Shown here: one piece after another, positions 44,903 to 52,470 of the stretch | Layout of the letters: every line of letters begins with the position of its first letter | Position numbering within the stretch: position 1 is the stretch's first letter | Assembly (NCBI GenBank): GCA_937923265.1 | Contig: CALAJY010000017.1 | Coordinates: 1 to 52,628, forward strand | DNA: 52,628 bases | Reading direction: 5' to 3' | Source: an uncultured Tissierellia bacterium | GTDB taxonomy: Bacteria; Bacillota; Clostridia; Tissierellales; Peptoniphilaceae | Translations under genes and position numbers: made by a program | Notes under the pieces: generated by a model | Databases searched by the model: none | What the model was told of the DNA's origin: nothing | Seen by the model: the letters and a program-made list of their open reading frames with translations, nothing else

Positions 44903-44931
44903 TTGACACCGAACATTTGTTCTCATACAAT
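44903..44931 (+). promoter_or_regulatory. Consensus sigma-A promoter of the LysM gene
   Basis: TTGACA (44903-44908), exactly 17 bases, then TACAAT (44926-44931). It is the best promoter in the window and begins 6 bases after the preceding stop codon. A LexA box fills the spacer. Confidence 0.88.
44910..44923. promoter_or_regulatory. LexA (SOS) box 1
   Basis: CGAACATTTGTTCT contains GAAC-N4-GTTC, the Gram-positive LexA/DinR operator core. It lies between the -35 and -10, where bound LexA would block RNA polymerase. Confidence 0.85.
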
Positions 44932-44941
44932 AGAACCATCA

Positions 44942-44955
44942 AGAACAAATGTTCG
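44942..44955. promoter_or_regulatory. LexA (SOS) box 2
   Basis: AGAACAAATGTTCG is the exact 14-base reverse complement of box 1. Its centre is 32 bp from that of box 1, about three helical turns, so two LexA dimers could sit on one face of the DNA. It lies between the -10 and the ribosome site. Confidence 0.85.
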
Positions 44956-44970
44956 AAGAAGGAGATTGCC

Positions 44971-45279
44971 ATGAAAAGGACTGTCGTTGTCAATAAAAAA
45001 AGATTTTTGGCTTTTCTAAGCTTACTCACCCTTTTATGCTTTTTGATGATGCAATTGGTCTTCCGTTGCCTTCCTGCTTCCTATGCCTATGGCCAGGATA
45101 CCCCGGACTACCAAAAAATATATGTGCAGAGTGGGGATACCGTGTGGAAACTGGCGGAACCAATCGCAAAACAGAAGAATGAAGATACCAGAGTCATTGT
45201 TCGTCAAATCTATCGATTAAATCATTTGGACCAAGCGACCTTACAACCCGGTCAACCCCTATTGGTTCCAAATATTTAA
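44971..45279 (+). CDS. SOS-controlled LysM membrane protein, YneA-like division inhibitor
   Basis: The 102-residue protein has a basic N terminus, one membrane helix (about residues 12-34) and an extracellular LysM domain (about 50-101: YVQSGDTVWKLAEPI, RLNHLDQATLQPGQPLLVPN). Size, topology and LysM domain match B. subtilis YneA, the SOS-induced suppressor of cell division. Control by two LexA boxes supports the same role. The ATG at 44971 follows AAGGAGA. Unlike yneA, it is not beside lexA in this window; it sits after the mismatch-repair cluster. The function is inferred from architecture and regulation, and sequence identity to YneA appears low. Confidence 0.8.
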   Translation: MKRTVVVNKKRFLAFLSLLTLLCFLMMQLVFRCLPASYAYGQDTPDYQKIYVQSGDTVWKLAEPIAKQKNEDTRVIVRQIYRLNHLDQATLQPGQPLLVPNI

Positions 45280-45285
45280 TACCCG

Positions 45286-45319
45286 CATCCGTTGCCCCCG
45301 CAACGGATGTTTTTTTTTT
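45286..45319 (+). terminator. Rho-independent terminator after the LysM gene
   Basis: CATCCGTTG (45286-45294) pairs with CAACGGATG (45301-45309), followed by ten T (45310-45319). Confidence 0.93.
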
Positions 45320-45392
45320 GCGATCCGGAAAGGTCTCCCGCTACTGCCTTCGTTTGCCGATTCCGGAAAAATAGGTAGAGAAGGTCCGATTC

Positions 45393-45401
45393 TGCTATAC
45401 T
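45393..45401 (+). promoter_or_regulatory. Extended -10 promoter of the ABC transporter genes
   Basis: TGC followed by TATACT (45396-45401) forms an extended -10 about 51 bases before the ATPase gene. No -35 match is evident. A small 6-bp hairpin (GTTCTC/GAGAAC, 45420-45434) lies in the leader just before the ribosome site. Confidence 0.5.
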
Positions 45402-45452
45402 GAAAGCTAAGTAGGTAAGGTTCTCTATGAGAACAGACAGAGGAGGACAGCG

Positions 45453-47003
45453 ATGTCAAATGAAGTGATTGAAATGCGAAATATCACCAAGTACTTTCCC
45501 GGGATTTTGGCAAATGACCACATTTCCATTACCCTGCATAAGGGGGAGATACTTGCGCTGTTAGGGGAAAACGGAGCCGGTAAGTCCACTTTGATGTCAA
45601 TTCTTTTTGGCCTTTATGAACCCGATGAAGGAGAAATCTACGTCAATGGCAAAAAGGTTGTGATCAATGATCCTAATGAGGCCACTCGCTACGGCATCGG
45701 GATGGTGCACCAGCACTTTAAGCTGGTGCAAAATTTTACGGTTTTGGAAAATGTAATTCTGGGAGCGGAGACGACCAAGATGGGCGTTCTTTCCATGGGG
45801 GATGCCCGGAAAAGGGTGCTAGAGCTCTCTCAGCGCTACCATTTTCAGATTGATCCCGATGCCTTGATTCAAGACATTACGGTGGGAATGCAGCAACGTG
45901 TCGAAATTCTTAAGATGCTATATCGAAACAATGACATCCTGATTTTCGACGAGCCCACCGCCGTTTTAACGCCCCAGGAAATTGATGAGTTGATGGAAAT
46001 TATGAAGCAACTCGTTATTGAGGGCAAATCCATTATTTTCATCACCCATAAGCTCAATGAAATCAAGGAAGTCGCAGATACCTGTGCCATCCTTCGAAAG
46101 GGAAAACTCATTGATACGGCACCCGTGGACAGCCTCAGCATTGAAGAGATGAGTGAAAAAATGGTGGGCAGGAAGGTAAACCTGCATTTTGATCTCGGGC
46201 AGCCTAAGCTGGGGCAACCCGTTCTTCAGGTTCGCGATTTATCCCTGGAGAATCCCAAGGAGGGACAAAAGGCCCTCCACCATATTGACTTTGATGTGCA
46301 GGAAGGGGAAATTGTCTGTGTTGCCGGCATCGATGGCAATGGGCAGTCTGAGTTGGTCTATGCCTTGACAGGCTTAATCGAGAACGTCAGCGGACAGATT
46401 TACTTAAACGGTACGGATATTTCCACAAAGTCGATTCGCTATCGCAACACCCATGGCATGAGCCACATTCCGGAAGATCGACAGAAGCACGGGCTGATCC
46501 TGGATATCAATCTCGCACAGAACTTGAACTTGCAGACCTACTTTATGGAGGATTTCCAAAAGGGCGGTTTTATCCAGAAGCAGAAGGTCAGAGAATACTC
46601 CTCGCATCTTATTGAGCAATATGATGTCCGTTCGGGACAGGGAAATGATACCATTGTTCGTTCCATGTCCGGAGGGAATCAACAGAAGGCGATAGTGGCA
46701 AGAGAGTTTGAGAGAGACCATAACCTGCTCATTGCCGTACAGCCAACCCGGGGATTGGATGTCGGTGCCATCGAATATATTCACCGGCAAATCATCGAAC
46801 AGAGAAACCGGGGAAAGGCCGTATTATTGATTTCTTTTGAGCTGAGTGAAGTTCTGGGAATTTCCGATCGCATTCTGGTGATTCACGAAGGCCGGCTCGT
46901 GGCGGAGCTGAATCCCCATGAGACGGATGAAAGGGAACTGGGTCTCTATATGTCAGGGGCGAAAAAGATGGAGGTAAGTCACCATGAAAAATCGATTCAG
47001 TAA
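45453..47003 (+). CDS. Nucleoside-type ABC transporter, tandem ATPase
   Basis: The 516-residue protein carries two ABC domains, as in sugar and BMP-type nucleoside importers (B. subtilis NupO/YufO). Domain 1 has Walker A GENGAGKST (38-46), an unusual signature TVGMQQRVEI and Walker B ILIFDEPTAVLTPQE. Domain 2 has a degenerate Walker A (GIDGNGQSE), the signature MSGGNQQKAIVARE and LLIAVQPTRGLD. It is followed by two permeases and a BMP lipoprotein, which together point to import of nucleosides or purines. It overlaps the first permease by 20 bases. Confidence 0.93.
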   Translation: MSNEVIEMRNITKYFPGILANDHISITLHKGEILALLGENGAGKSTLMSILFGLYEPDEGEIYVNGKKVVINDPNEATRYGIGMVHQHFKLVQNFTVLENVILGAETTKMGVLSMGDARKRVLELSQRYHFQIDPDALIQDITVGMQQRVEILKMLYRNNDILIFDEPTAVLTPQEIDELMEIMKQLVIEGKSIIFITHKLNEIKEVADTCAILRKGKLIDTAPVDSLSIEEMSEKMVGRKVNLHFDLGQPKLGQPVLQVRDLSLENPKEGQKALHHIDFDVQEGEIVCVAGIDGNGQSELVYALTGLIENVSGQIYLNGTDISTKSIRYRNTHGMSHIPEDRQKHGLILDINLAQNLNLQTYFMEDFQKGGFIQKQKVREYSSHLIEQYDVRSGQGNDTIVRSMSGGNQQKAIVAREFERDHNLLIAVQPTRGLDVGAIEYIHRQIIEQRNRGKAVLLISFELSEVLGISDRILVIHEGRLVAELNPHETDERELGLYMSGAKKMEVSHHEKSIQ

Positions 47004-48105
47004 TGGCTTTCGCAAAGCGGCGCCTTCCCTCATTGCCATTGTGATTGGTCTCATTGTCGGGGTTGCGATCATCGCCCTGACAAACCCGGAGATGGCGGGG
47101 ATGGCGATTCCCGAGTTTTTCTTCTGGCCAGCTACACGAGGATTGAGTGGGGTGGGGGACCTCTTCTATCACATGATGCCTCTGCTTCTCTGTGGTCTTT
47201 CCGTCGGCTTTGCGTATAAAACCGGCCTCTTTAACATTGGTGCCTCGGGACAGTTTATGATGGGCGGCTTTATTACCATTCTCTTCTGTGCCAAGCTGCA
47301 GGGCTCGGTTCCCGCCTATGTGCTCTGGCCGTTAGCGATATTGATCTCCGCATTTGCAGGAGCCCTGTTGGCGGCCTTGGTGGGCGTTTTAAAGGCATAC
47401 CGGAACGTGAATGAAGTGATCACTTGTATCATGCTGAACTACATCACCATGTATATCGTCAATGACTTTATTAAGCGATTCGGAATCTACAGTCAGATGA
47501 AGAACAATACCATATCGATCGTTCCTGCCATTCCCAAGATGGGAATCGATGTTCTCTTCCCGGGAACAATTGCCAATGGCAGCATCTTTATCGGCATTCT
47601 TCTCGTTATCCTCCTGCATGTTCTTCTGAAGAAGACAACCTTTGGCTTTGAATTACAGGGGGTTGGCTTGAATCGACACGCCGCACAGTATGCGGGAATC
47701 AATGAGAACCGCAGCATTATCTTATCGATGGCGATTGCGGGCGCTCTCGCTGCCATTGGGGGAAGCATGCTCTATCTTTCCGGAGCGGGAAACCACATGA
47801 CCGTGCAAGAGGTACTACCGCAGGAAGGATTTGATGGCATCGCGGTTTCCCTGCTGGGACTCAATGAACCCATCGGCATCTTCTTCTCCTCCTTCTTTAT
47901 TGCCTTCATGAAGCTGGGGGGCCAGGAGATTCAGACCCTGGGCTATGCACCGGAGCTGATCACCATGATCATATCCTTCATTCTTTGGGTCTCTGCCCTG
48001 TCCGTCCTCTTCCGCCGTCTGTTGAATCGGTCGGAGAAAAGAAGGAAGACGTCGAAGAGCCCAAAAGGGGAGTCCGCGGAATCTACGAATCCGGGAGAGG
48101 AGTAA
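46984..48105 (+). CDS. Nucleoside-type ABC transporter permease 1
   Basis: The 373-residue membrane protein has about ten hydrophobic segments and belongs to the BPD-type-2 (branched-chain/ribose) permease superfamily, close to NupP/YufP. Recognisable parts are FNIGASGQFMMGGF, NEVITCIMLNYI, GLNRHAAQYAGIN and LLGLNEPIGI. The C terminus is a basic, then acidic cytoplasmic tail. GGAGG inside the ATPase gene serves as its ribosome site. Confidence 0.92.
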   Translation: MKNRFSNGFRKAAPSLIAIVIGLIVGVAIIALTNPEMAGMAIPEFFFWPATRGLSGVGDLFYHMMPLLLCGLSVGFAYKTGLFNIGASGQFMMGGFITILFCAKLQGSVPAYVLWPLAILISAFAGALLAALVGVLKAYRNVNEVITCIMLNYITMYIVNDFIKRFGIYSQMKNNTISIVPAIPKMGIDVLFPGTIANGSIFIGILLVILLHVLLKKTTFGFELQGVGLNRHAAQYAGINENRSIILSMAIAGALAAIGGSMLYLSGAGNHMTVQEVLPQEGFDGIAVSLLGLNEPIGIFFSSFFIAFMKLGGQEIQTLGYAPELITMIISFILWVSALSVLFRRLLNRSEKRRKTSKSPKGESAESTNPGEE

Positions 48106-48108
48106 GCG

Positions 48109-49068
48109 ATGAACCTATTTATTTTTATTGCACAGCAGATGCTTTTATTTAGTATCCCATTACTCGTGGTCGCTTTGGCGGCGATGTTTTCCGAACGCAG
48201 CGGTGTCGTCAATATCGGTTTGGAAGGAATCATGGTCATGGGAGCTTTTGCGGGGACAATCTTTCTCCATTTCGCCAGTGAATCGGAGAGCTTTAATCCC
48301 AAGATGGCTCTTATGATCGCGATTCTCCTCTCGATCGCCTGTGGAATTCTCTATTCCGTCTTTCATGCGTTTGCATCCATCAACATGTTTGCCGACCAGA
48401 TTATCTCCGGGACCGCCCTCAACATGTTTGCCGGCGCCTTTTCGATCTTCGTGGCGCGCTCTCTTGTGGGCATCCAACAGATCACCTTTGCCGGGGATTA
48501 CAAAATTGATCAGGTTCCCCTGTTGAGTAAGATTCCTTTTATCGGACCCATATTCTTCCAGGATGCCTATATCACGACGTTCCTGGGAATTGCCATTCTC
48601 TTCCTGTCCTCGTTTGTTCTTTACAAGACGCGCTTTGGCCTTCGTCTTCGTTCTGCCGGAGAGTTTCCCCAGGCCACCGATGCAGCCGGAATTTCCGTTC
48701 CCAAAATTCGTTGGGCGGGAGTTTTGATTTCGGGAGCACTGGGCGGTCTGGGAGGATTGGCCTATATTCTTCCGATTTCCACGGAATTTAACGGAACCGT
48801 CTCCGGATATGGATTCCTGGCCATTGCGGTATTGATCTTCGGCCAGTGGAAACCGCGCTATATTGCACTCGCAGCCTTCTTCTTTGGCCTGCTCAAGACG
48901 ATTTCCGCCGCTTATACGGGGATTGATTTTCTGGCGCAGCTGGGAATTCCTCAGTTTGTTTACCAGATTATGCCCTATGTGATTACCATCTTCGCTCTTT
49001 TCCTCACCAGCAAAAAGTCACAGGCACCGGCTGCCGAAGGAAAGCCCTTTGATAAGGGAATGCGGTAA
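48109..49068 (+). CDS. Nucleoside-type ABC transporter permease 2
   Basis: The 319-residue membrane protein is the second permease of the importer (NupQ/YufQ-like). It shows FSERSGVVNIGLEGIMVMGAF near the N terminus, ISGTALNMFAGAFSIF, FGLRLRSAGEFPQATDAAGI and a GYGFLAIAVLIFGQWKP segment. It starts 3 bases after permease 1. A terminator follows, so the lipoprotein gene next to it is also expressed separately. Confidence 0.92.
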   Translation: MNLFIFIAQQMLLFSIPLLVVALAAMFSERSGVVNIGLEGIMVMGAFAGTIFLHFASESESFNPKMALMIAILLSIACGILYSVFHAFASINMFADQIISGTALNMFAGAFSIFVARSLVGIQQITFAGDYKIDQVPLLSKIPFIGPIFFQDAYITTFLGIAILFLSSFVLYKTRFGLRLRSAGEFPQATDAAGISVPKIRWAGVLISGALGGLGGLAYILPISTEFNGTVSGYGFLAIAVLIFGQWKPRYIALAAFFFGLLKTISAAYTGIDFLAQLGIPQFVYQIMPYVITIFALFLTSKKSQAPAAEGKPFDKGMR

Positions 49069-49090
49069 GGGAAATCGGTGGATATATCAA

Positions 49091-49118
49091 GGGACTCGGC
49101 GATGCCGGGTCTCTTTTT
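49091..49118 (+). terminator. Rho-independent terminator after permease 2
   Basis: GGGACTCGGC (49091-49100) pairs with GCCGGGTCTC (49104-49113), with two G-U pairs and a GAT loop, followed by five T. It separates the permeases from the lipoprotein gene. Confidence 0.8.
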
Positions 49119-49120
49119 CA

Positions 49121-49151
49121 TTGAAAGCAATCATTCAGAATGTGCTATAAT
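49121..49151 (+). promoter_or_regulatory. Promoter of the BMP lipoprotein gene
   Basis: TTGAAA (49121-49126) and TATAAT (49146-49151) are 19 bases apart, which is long, but TGC just before TATAAT makes an extended -10 that can compensate. Confidence 0.7.
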
Positions 49152-49160
49152 TTATCCGAA

Positions 49161-49178
49161 TACAGAGAGTACTCTGTA
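49161..49178. promoter_or_regulatory. Inverted repeat at the BMP promoter, candidate operator
   Basis: TACAGAG-AGTA-CTCTGTA is a 7-bp inverted repeat with a 4-base centre, placed about 10 bases downstream of the -10, over or just after the likely start of transcription. It has no T tract. A repressor operator or an mRNA 5' hairpin would both fit. Confidence 0.45.
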
Positions 49179-49199
49179 AAAATTAAAGGAGGGTATGGA

Positions 49200-50456
49200 A
49201 TGAAATTCGCAAAACGATTTTTTGCTCTTTTATTGGCCTTCGTTATGGTCCTAGGCCTGGCTGCTTGTGGCAGCTCTGATAAGAAGGGCGACAAGGCTTC
49301 ATCCGAAGCTGACAAGGCGAACAGCCAAGCATCCCAAGAGGACAGCAAAGAGGCCTCCGGGGACAAGAAAGAGGATGCAACGAAAGGCAAGACCGAACTG
49401 GGCGAAAATTCTTTGTTCTTGATTACCGACTTGGGAACCATCGATGATAAGTCTTTCAACCAGAATTCCTTTGAGGGCTTGAAGAAGTTCGGCAAAGAGA
49501 TTGGGGTAGAGGCGAAGTACTTAAAGCCCGCCGGAGAAGGTGACCAGAACTATGAACAGGCGATTGAGCAGGCCATCAAGCGTGGAGCAAAGATCGTTGT
49601 AACACCGGGCTTTTTGTTCGAGCTTGCCGTGGGCAATGCGCAAAAAAAGCATCCGGATGTGAAGTTCATTGCGGTTGACTTTGAGCCCAAGACCGTTGTG
49701 GAAGGAAAAATGGATGACAAGGGAAATCCGGTAAAGGAAAAGGACATTCAAAAAAATACGGTCTCGGTATTGTTTAAAGAACAGGAATCCGGTTTCTTGG
49801 CCGGATATGCTGCCGTAAAGGACGGCTATAAGAACCTGGGATTTATGGGTGGCGTTGCTGTTCCCGCGGTTATCCGTTATGGATTCGGCTTCATTGCCGG
49901 TGCAAATTATGCGGCAGAACAGCTGAATGAGAAAGTAAACATCAACTACAACTACACGGGCAAGTTCACCGCCAGCCCAGAAATTCAGACCATGGCCGCT
50001 ACCTGGTATAAGAAGGGGACGGAGATGATCTTTGGCTGCGGTGGTGGCATCTATGCTTCCATTCTGAAGGCTGCTCAGGAGAACAATAAGTTCATGATTG
50101 GTGTCGATGGGGACCAGGGAGACCTCGGAAAAGAGATCGTGACTTCTGCCATGAAGAACCTCTCCACCGCGGTTTATGATGTCTGCAAATCCATCAATGA
50201 CGGCAGCTTCAAAGGGGGAGACAGCTTGATCTTCACCATTAAGGAAAAAGGACTTCAGCTGTCCGATGACTTCTCTCGCTTCAAGACCTTTAAAGAAGAC
50301 GACTATAAGAAGATCTACCAGGATATGATTGATAACAAAGATGGAATCACCAAAAAGATTCCGGATATCAATTTCTCCTTGCCGGAAGCAGAGCAGGGCG
50401 ATCCCAGCAAGATCATGGAACAGTTCAAATCGGTAACTTTGAATTACATTCAGTAA
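49200..50456 (+). CDS. BMP-family nucleoside-binding lipoprotein
   Basis: The 418-residue protein is the substrate-binding lipoprotein of the importer (BMP/PnrA/NupN family). The signal peptide ends in the lipobox LAAC with the lipidated C23, followed by a Ser, Lys and Asp-rich linker (about 24-65). The mature part begins LFLITDLGTIDDKSFNQNS and includes GFLFELAVGNAQ, GFLAGYAAV, GFMGGVAVPAV and MIGVDGDQGDLGKEI, all typical of BMP proteins. The ATG at 49200 is chosen by the signal peptide and AAAGGAGGG. Its own promoter fits the usual need for more binding protein than permease. The ligand is probably a purine nucleoside, by family only. Confidence 0.93.
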   Translation: MKFAKRFFALLLAFVMVLGLAACGSSDKKGDKASSEADKANSQASQEDSKEASGDKKEDATKGKTELGENSLFLITDLGTIDDKSFNQNSFEGLKKFGKEIGVEAKYLKPAGEGDQNYEQAIEQAIKRGAKIVVTPGFLFELAVGNAQKKHPDVKFIAVDFEPKTVVEGKMDDKGNPVKEKDIQKNTVSVLFKEQESGFLAGYAAVKDGYKNLGFMGGVAVPAVIRYGFGFIAGANYAAEQLNEKVNINYNYTGKFTASPEIQTMAATWYKKGTEMIFGCGGGIYASILKAAQENNKFMIGVDGDQGDLGKEIVTSAMKNLSTAVYDVCKSINDGSFKGGDSLIFTIKEKGLQLSDDFSRFKTFKEDDYKKIYQDMIDNKDGITKKIPDINFSLPEAEQGDPSKIMEQFKSVTLNYIQ

Positions 50457-50469
50457 GTACCGCGAACGT

Positions 50470-50509
50470 AAAAAAGAGCTCGGATTCTCAGGAATCCGAG
50501 CTCTTTTTT
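50470..50509. terminator. Strong bidirectional terminator after the BMP gene
   Basis: An uninterrupted 18-bp stem (50470-50487 with 50492-50509) has a 4-base TCAG loop; the six A at one end and six T at the other make it work in both directions. It separates the transporter from the convergent tRNA-Leu. Confidence 0.95.
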
Positions 50510-50523
50510 ATAAAATGAAGCAA

Positions 50524-50550
50524 CAAAAATGTCCAAGCTTACGCTTGGAC
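50524..50550 (-). terminator. Terminator of tRNA-Leu
   Basis: On the minus strand GTCCAAGC pairs with GCTTGGAC across GTAA, followed by ATTTTTG. It lies 3 bases after the tRNA 3' end. Confidence 0.85.
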
Positions 50551-50552
50551 AG

Positions 50553-50636
50553 TGCGGGTAAGAGGACTCGAACCTCCACCGAATTGCTCCGATATGAACC
50601 TGAATCATACGCGTCTGCCAGTTCCGCCATACCCGC
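50553..50636 (-). tRNA. tRNA-Leu (anticodon CAG)
   Basis: The 84-base minus-strand sequence folds as a class II tRNA with a long variable arm. The acceptor stem pairs GCGGGTA with TACCCGC, with A as discriminator, as leucine tRNAs require. The anticodon stem TATGA/TCATA encloses TTCAGGT, which gives anticodon CAG. The T loop reads TTCGAGT. The CCA end is not encoded. It reads CUG codons. Confidence 0.95.
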
Positions 50637-50654
50637 AAGAAAAACGATGTTTAG

Positions 50655-50683
50655 ATTATACAACGGGTCGATGGGAATTGCAA
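50655..50683 (-). promoter_or_regulatory. Promoter of tRNA-Leu
   Basis: On the minus strand TTGCAA (50683-50678), a 17-base spacer and TATAAT (50660-50655) form a strong sigma-A promoter ending 18 bases before the tRNA. Confidence 0.85.
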
Positions 50684-50772
50684 ATATTTTTACACAGACA
50701 TCTGATAAATTTTACATGTACTTATGTTATTATATTTCTATCAGATCACGAGAAAGATAGGAGGTTGGACTG

Positions 50773-51582
50773 ATGGACAACACAGAGAATATCATCACGA
50801 CAAGCTCCAATATCTTAAGCAGACAGGAACGAAAAATCCTGGATGTTGCCTTAATTGCCGGAAAGCTCTTGCTGCAAAGCGGGGCAGAGACCTTTCGCGT
50901 GGAAGATACGGTGGAGAGAATTCTCAATCTTTCCGACCATGAGAGCTTTGACGTGATCTCAACCTTGACCGCCCTCTTTGTGAGCTTACAGCTGAAGAAC
51001 GGGGAGTATCTCTCCGTTTCGAAGCGCATCAAAGTGAGGGGGGTCAATCTCAATATGATTCAGGAGGTAAACTCCATTTCGCGCGCGCTGGCAAACCATG
51101 AAATTGATGTCGATCAAGCCAACCAGCAGCTTAATGAGCTGATTCAGTTTACCCGTAAGGAAAACACCCACGATATCCTTTTAAACATGATCTGTACCTC
51201 GGGTTTTTGTATGATGGTCGGGGGCGGCATTTATGAATCGATCTTCGCAGCACTCTCAGGACCGTTGATCAACCTGGCGGATTATTTTATCCGAAAACGG
51301 AATTTGGGAGGCTTTGTTCCCACTTTCCTAAAGGCGTTCCTCGCTGCACTTTTTGTGTGCATCGCCAGCCGCTTTGTCCCGAGCCTGAAGATTCAAGCGA
51401 TGATCGGTGGAGCTCTCATGTTGCTGTTCCCCGGTACCAACTTAACCAACGGGATTCGGGATGTCATGAACGGGGATTATCTGACGGGTGCGGCAAACCT
51501 GCTATCCGCCCTAACCACCGCCCTGGCCTTAGCTGTCGGGGCCGCTTTTGCTCTGATGTTGACGGGGGTGAGTGCCGTATGA
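50773..51582 (+). CDS. Threonine/serine exporter-type protein, N-terminal half (ThrE/YjjP family)
   Basis: The 269-residue protein has a cytoplasmic N-terminal region (about 1-130, including LLLQSGAETFRVEDTVERIL and RALANHEIDVDQA), then about five membrane helices with the family motif GALMLLFPGTNLTNGIRD and a following GDYLTGAANLL. This is the larger half of the split ThrE-type transporter; in E. coli the YjjP-YjjB pair exports succinate, while ThrE of Corynebacterium exports threonine and serine. The substrate cannot be chosen here. The stop overlaps the partner gene by 4 bases. The A/T-rich leader has no clear promoter. Confidence 0.88.
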   Translation: MDNTENIITTSSNILSRQERKILDVALIAGKLLLQSGAETFRVEDTVERILNLSDHESFDVISTLTALFVSLQLKNGEYLSVSKRIKVRGVNLNMIQEVNSISRALANHEIDVDQANQQLNELIQFTRKENTHDILLNMICTSGFCMMVGGGIYESIFAALSGPLINLADYFIRKRNLGGFVPTFLKAFLAALFVCIASRFVPSLKIQAMIGGALMLLFPGTNLTNGIRDVMNGDYLTGAANLLSALTTALALAVGAAFALMLTGVSAV

Positions 51583-52097
51583 TGGGAGAAGTGATGAGAG
51601 GATTTTCTGCCCTTCCTTGGGCGGATATAATGTGGACCGTGATTGGTTCGATCTACGCGGTCAGCACGGTCTCCTATATTTTTGGCCTTCGCGGCCCCTT
51701 GGTTTTCTTCAATGGGTTTCTCGGAGGCGTCTGCTGGTTTGTCTACTGCATCTGTATGGATTTCCACATTGATCTTTTTTTCTCGACGGTCATCTCAACG
51801 ACCTGTACCGCCATGGGAGCGCAGATTGGCGCACGCATTTTTAAAGCTCCGGTGACCATCATGCAAACCCCCTCCCTGTATCCGCTCGTTCCGGGATTGC
51901 TCGTCTACCGTGCCACCATTGCCTTTATCTCGGGAGACCATCCAACGGCATCGATGTATGCGGAGCAAACCGTAATCACGGCCTGTGGTATTGCCTTGGG
52001 GATTCTCTTTGTGGAAGCTTTCTTTATTGTCAATCGCGGAATTCGCTTTCGCTATCGAAGGGGAAGAAGGATTCTTTGGAAACGACACCATCCATAA
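51579..52097 (+). CDS. Threonine/serine exporter-type protein, C-terminal half (ThrE_2/YjjB family)
   Basis: The 172-residue membrane protein is the small partner of the split exporter. It shows about five hydrophobic segments with VSYIFGLRGPLVFFNGFLGG, STTCTAMGAQIGARI and the conserved PSLYPLVPGLLVYRA. It ends in a basic cytoplasmic tail. Two ATGs lie in tandem at 51579 and 51582; the first overlaps the previous stop (ATGA) and is chosen. The two products presumably form one transporter. Confidence 0.88.
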   Translation: MMGEVMRGFSALPWADIMWTVIGSIYAVSTVSYIFGLRGPLVFFNGFLGGVCWFVYCICMDFHIDLFFSTVISTTCTAMGAQIGARIFKAPVTIMQTPSLYPLVPGLLVYRATIAFISGDHPTASMYAEQTVITACGIALGILFVEAFFIVNRGIRFRYRRGRRILWKRHHP

Positions 52098-52144
52098 ATC
52101 AGAGGTTTTATCGCTAATAACCAGGAATTAGAAAGAAGGATAGA

Positions 52145-52396
52145 ATGATTGAATTTCGTTATGATACCCAGTTGTTAATCGAAGGAGAAAATCTTTCCGA
52201 AGATGCGATCAATGAGTATTTTCGGAGCCATTTTGAAGGAGACTGCCTGCTTGCGGTAGGAGATGAGAATCTAATCAAGATTCACTTCCACACGAATCGT
52301 CCCTGGGAGGTGCTGGAGTACTGTGCCTCTCTCGGAGAAATTTTTGATATCGTCGTGGAGGACATGGATCGTCAGTCCCGAGGACTAAAGGGCTAA
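52145..52396 (+). CDS. Small stand-alone FakA/DAK-like domain protein
   Basis: The 83-residue protein resembles one internal domain of FakA-type fatty acid kinases (DAK family) on its own: an N-terminal FRYDTQLLIEGENLSEDAI, then LLAVGDENLIKIHFHTNRP and WEVLEYCASLGEIFDIVVED. In FakA the matching segment lies between the kinase part and the C terminus. No kinase motif is present, so it cannot be a complete kinase. Similar short proteins occur in Clostridia, without a known function as far as I know. It starts after AAGGATAG and lies 47 bases behind the exporter genes. Confidence 0.7.
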   Translation: MIEFRYDTQLLIEGENLSEDAINEYFRSHFEGDCLLAVGDENLIKIHFHTNRPWEVLEYCASLGEIFDIVVEDMDRQSRGLKG

Positions 52397-52433
52397 GAAG
52401 AGATTTTATGCTGTTACAATAGCATATGCCGTA

Positions 52434-52457
52434 TTAATGCGTTTAAAGATGCATTAA
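52434..52457. repeat. Inverted repeat before the SatD-like gene
   Basis: TTAATGC (52434-52440) and GCATTAA (52451-52457) are perfect inverted copies separated by 10 bases, just before the AAGGAGAG ribosome site. A TACAAT (52415-52420) upstream could be a -10. The repeat could be an operator or an mRNA hairpin. Confidence 0.4.
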
Positions 52458-52470
52458 AGGAGAGAAGAAC

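Noticed and set aside
45420..45434. Possible riboswitch before the nucleoside transporter
   Set aside because: Only a 6-bp hairpin is present; the leader is too short and lacks the conserved core of purine or preQ1 aptamers.
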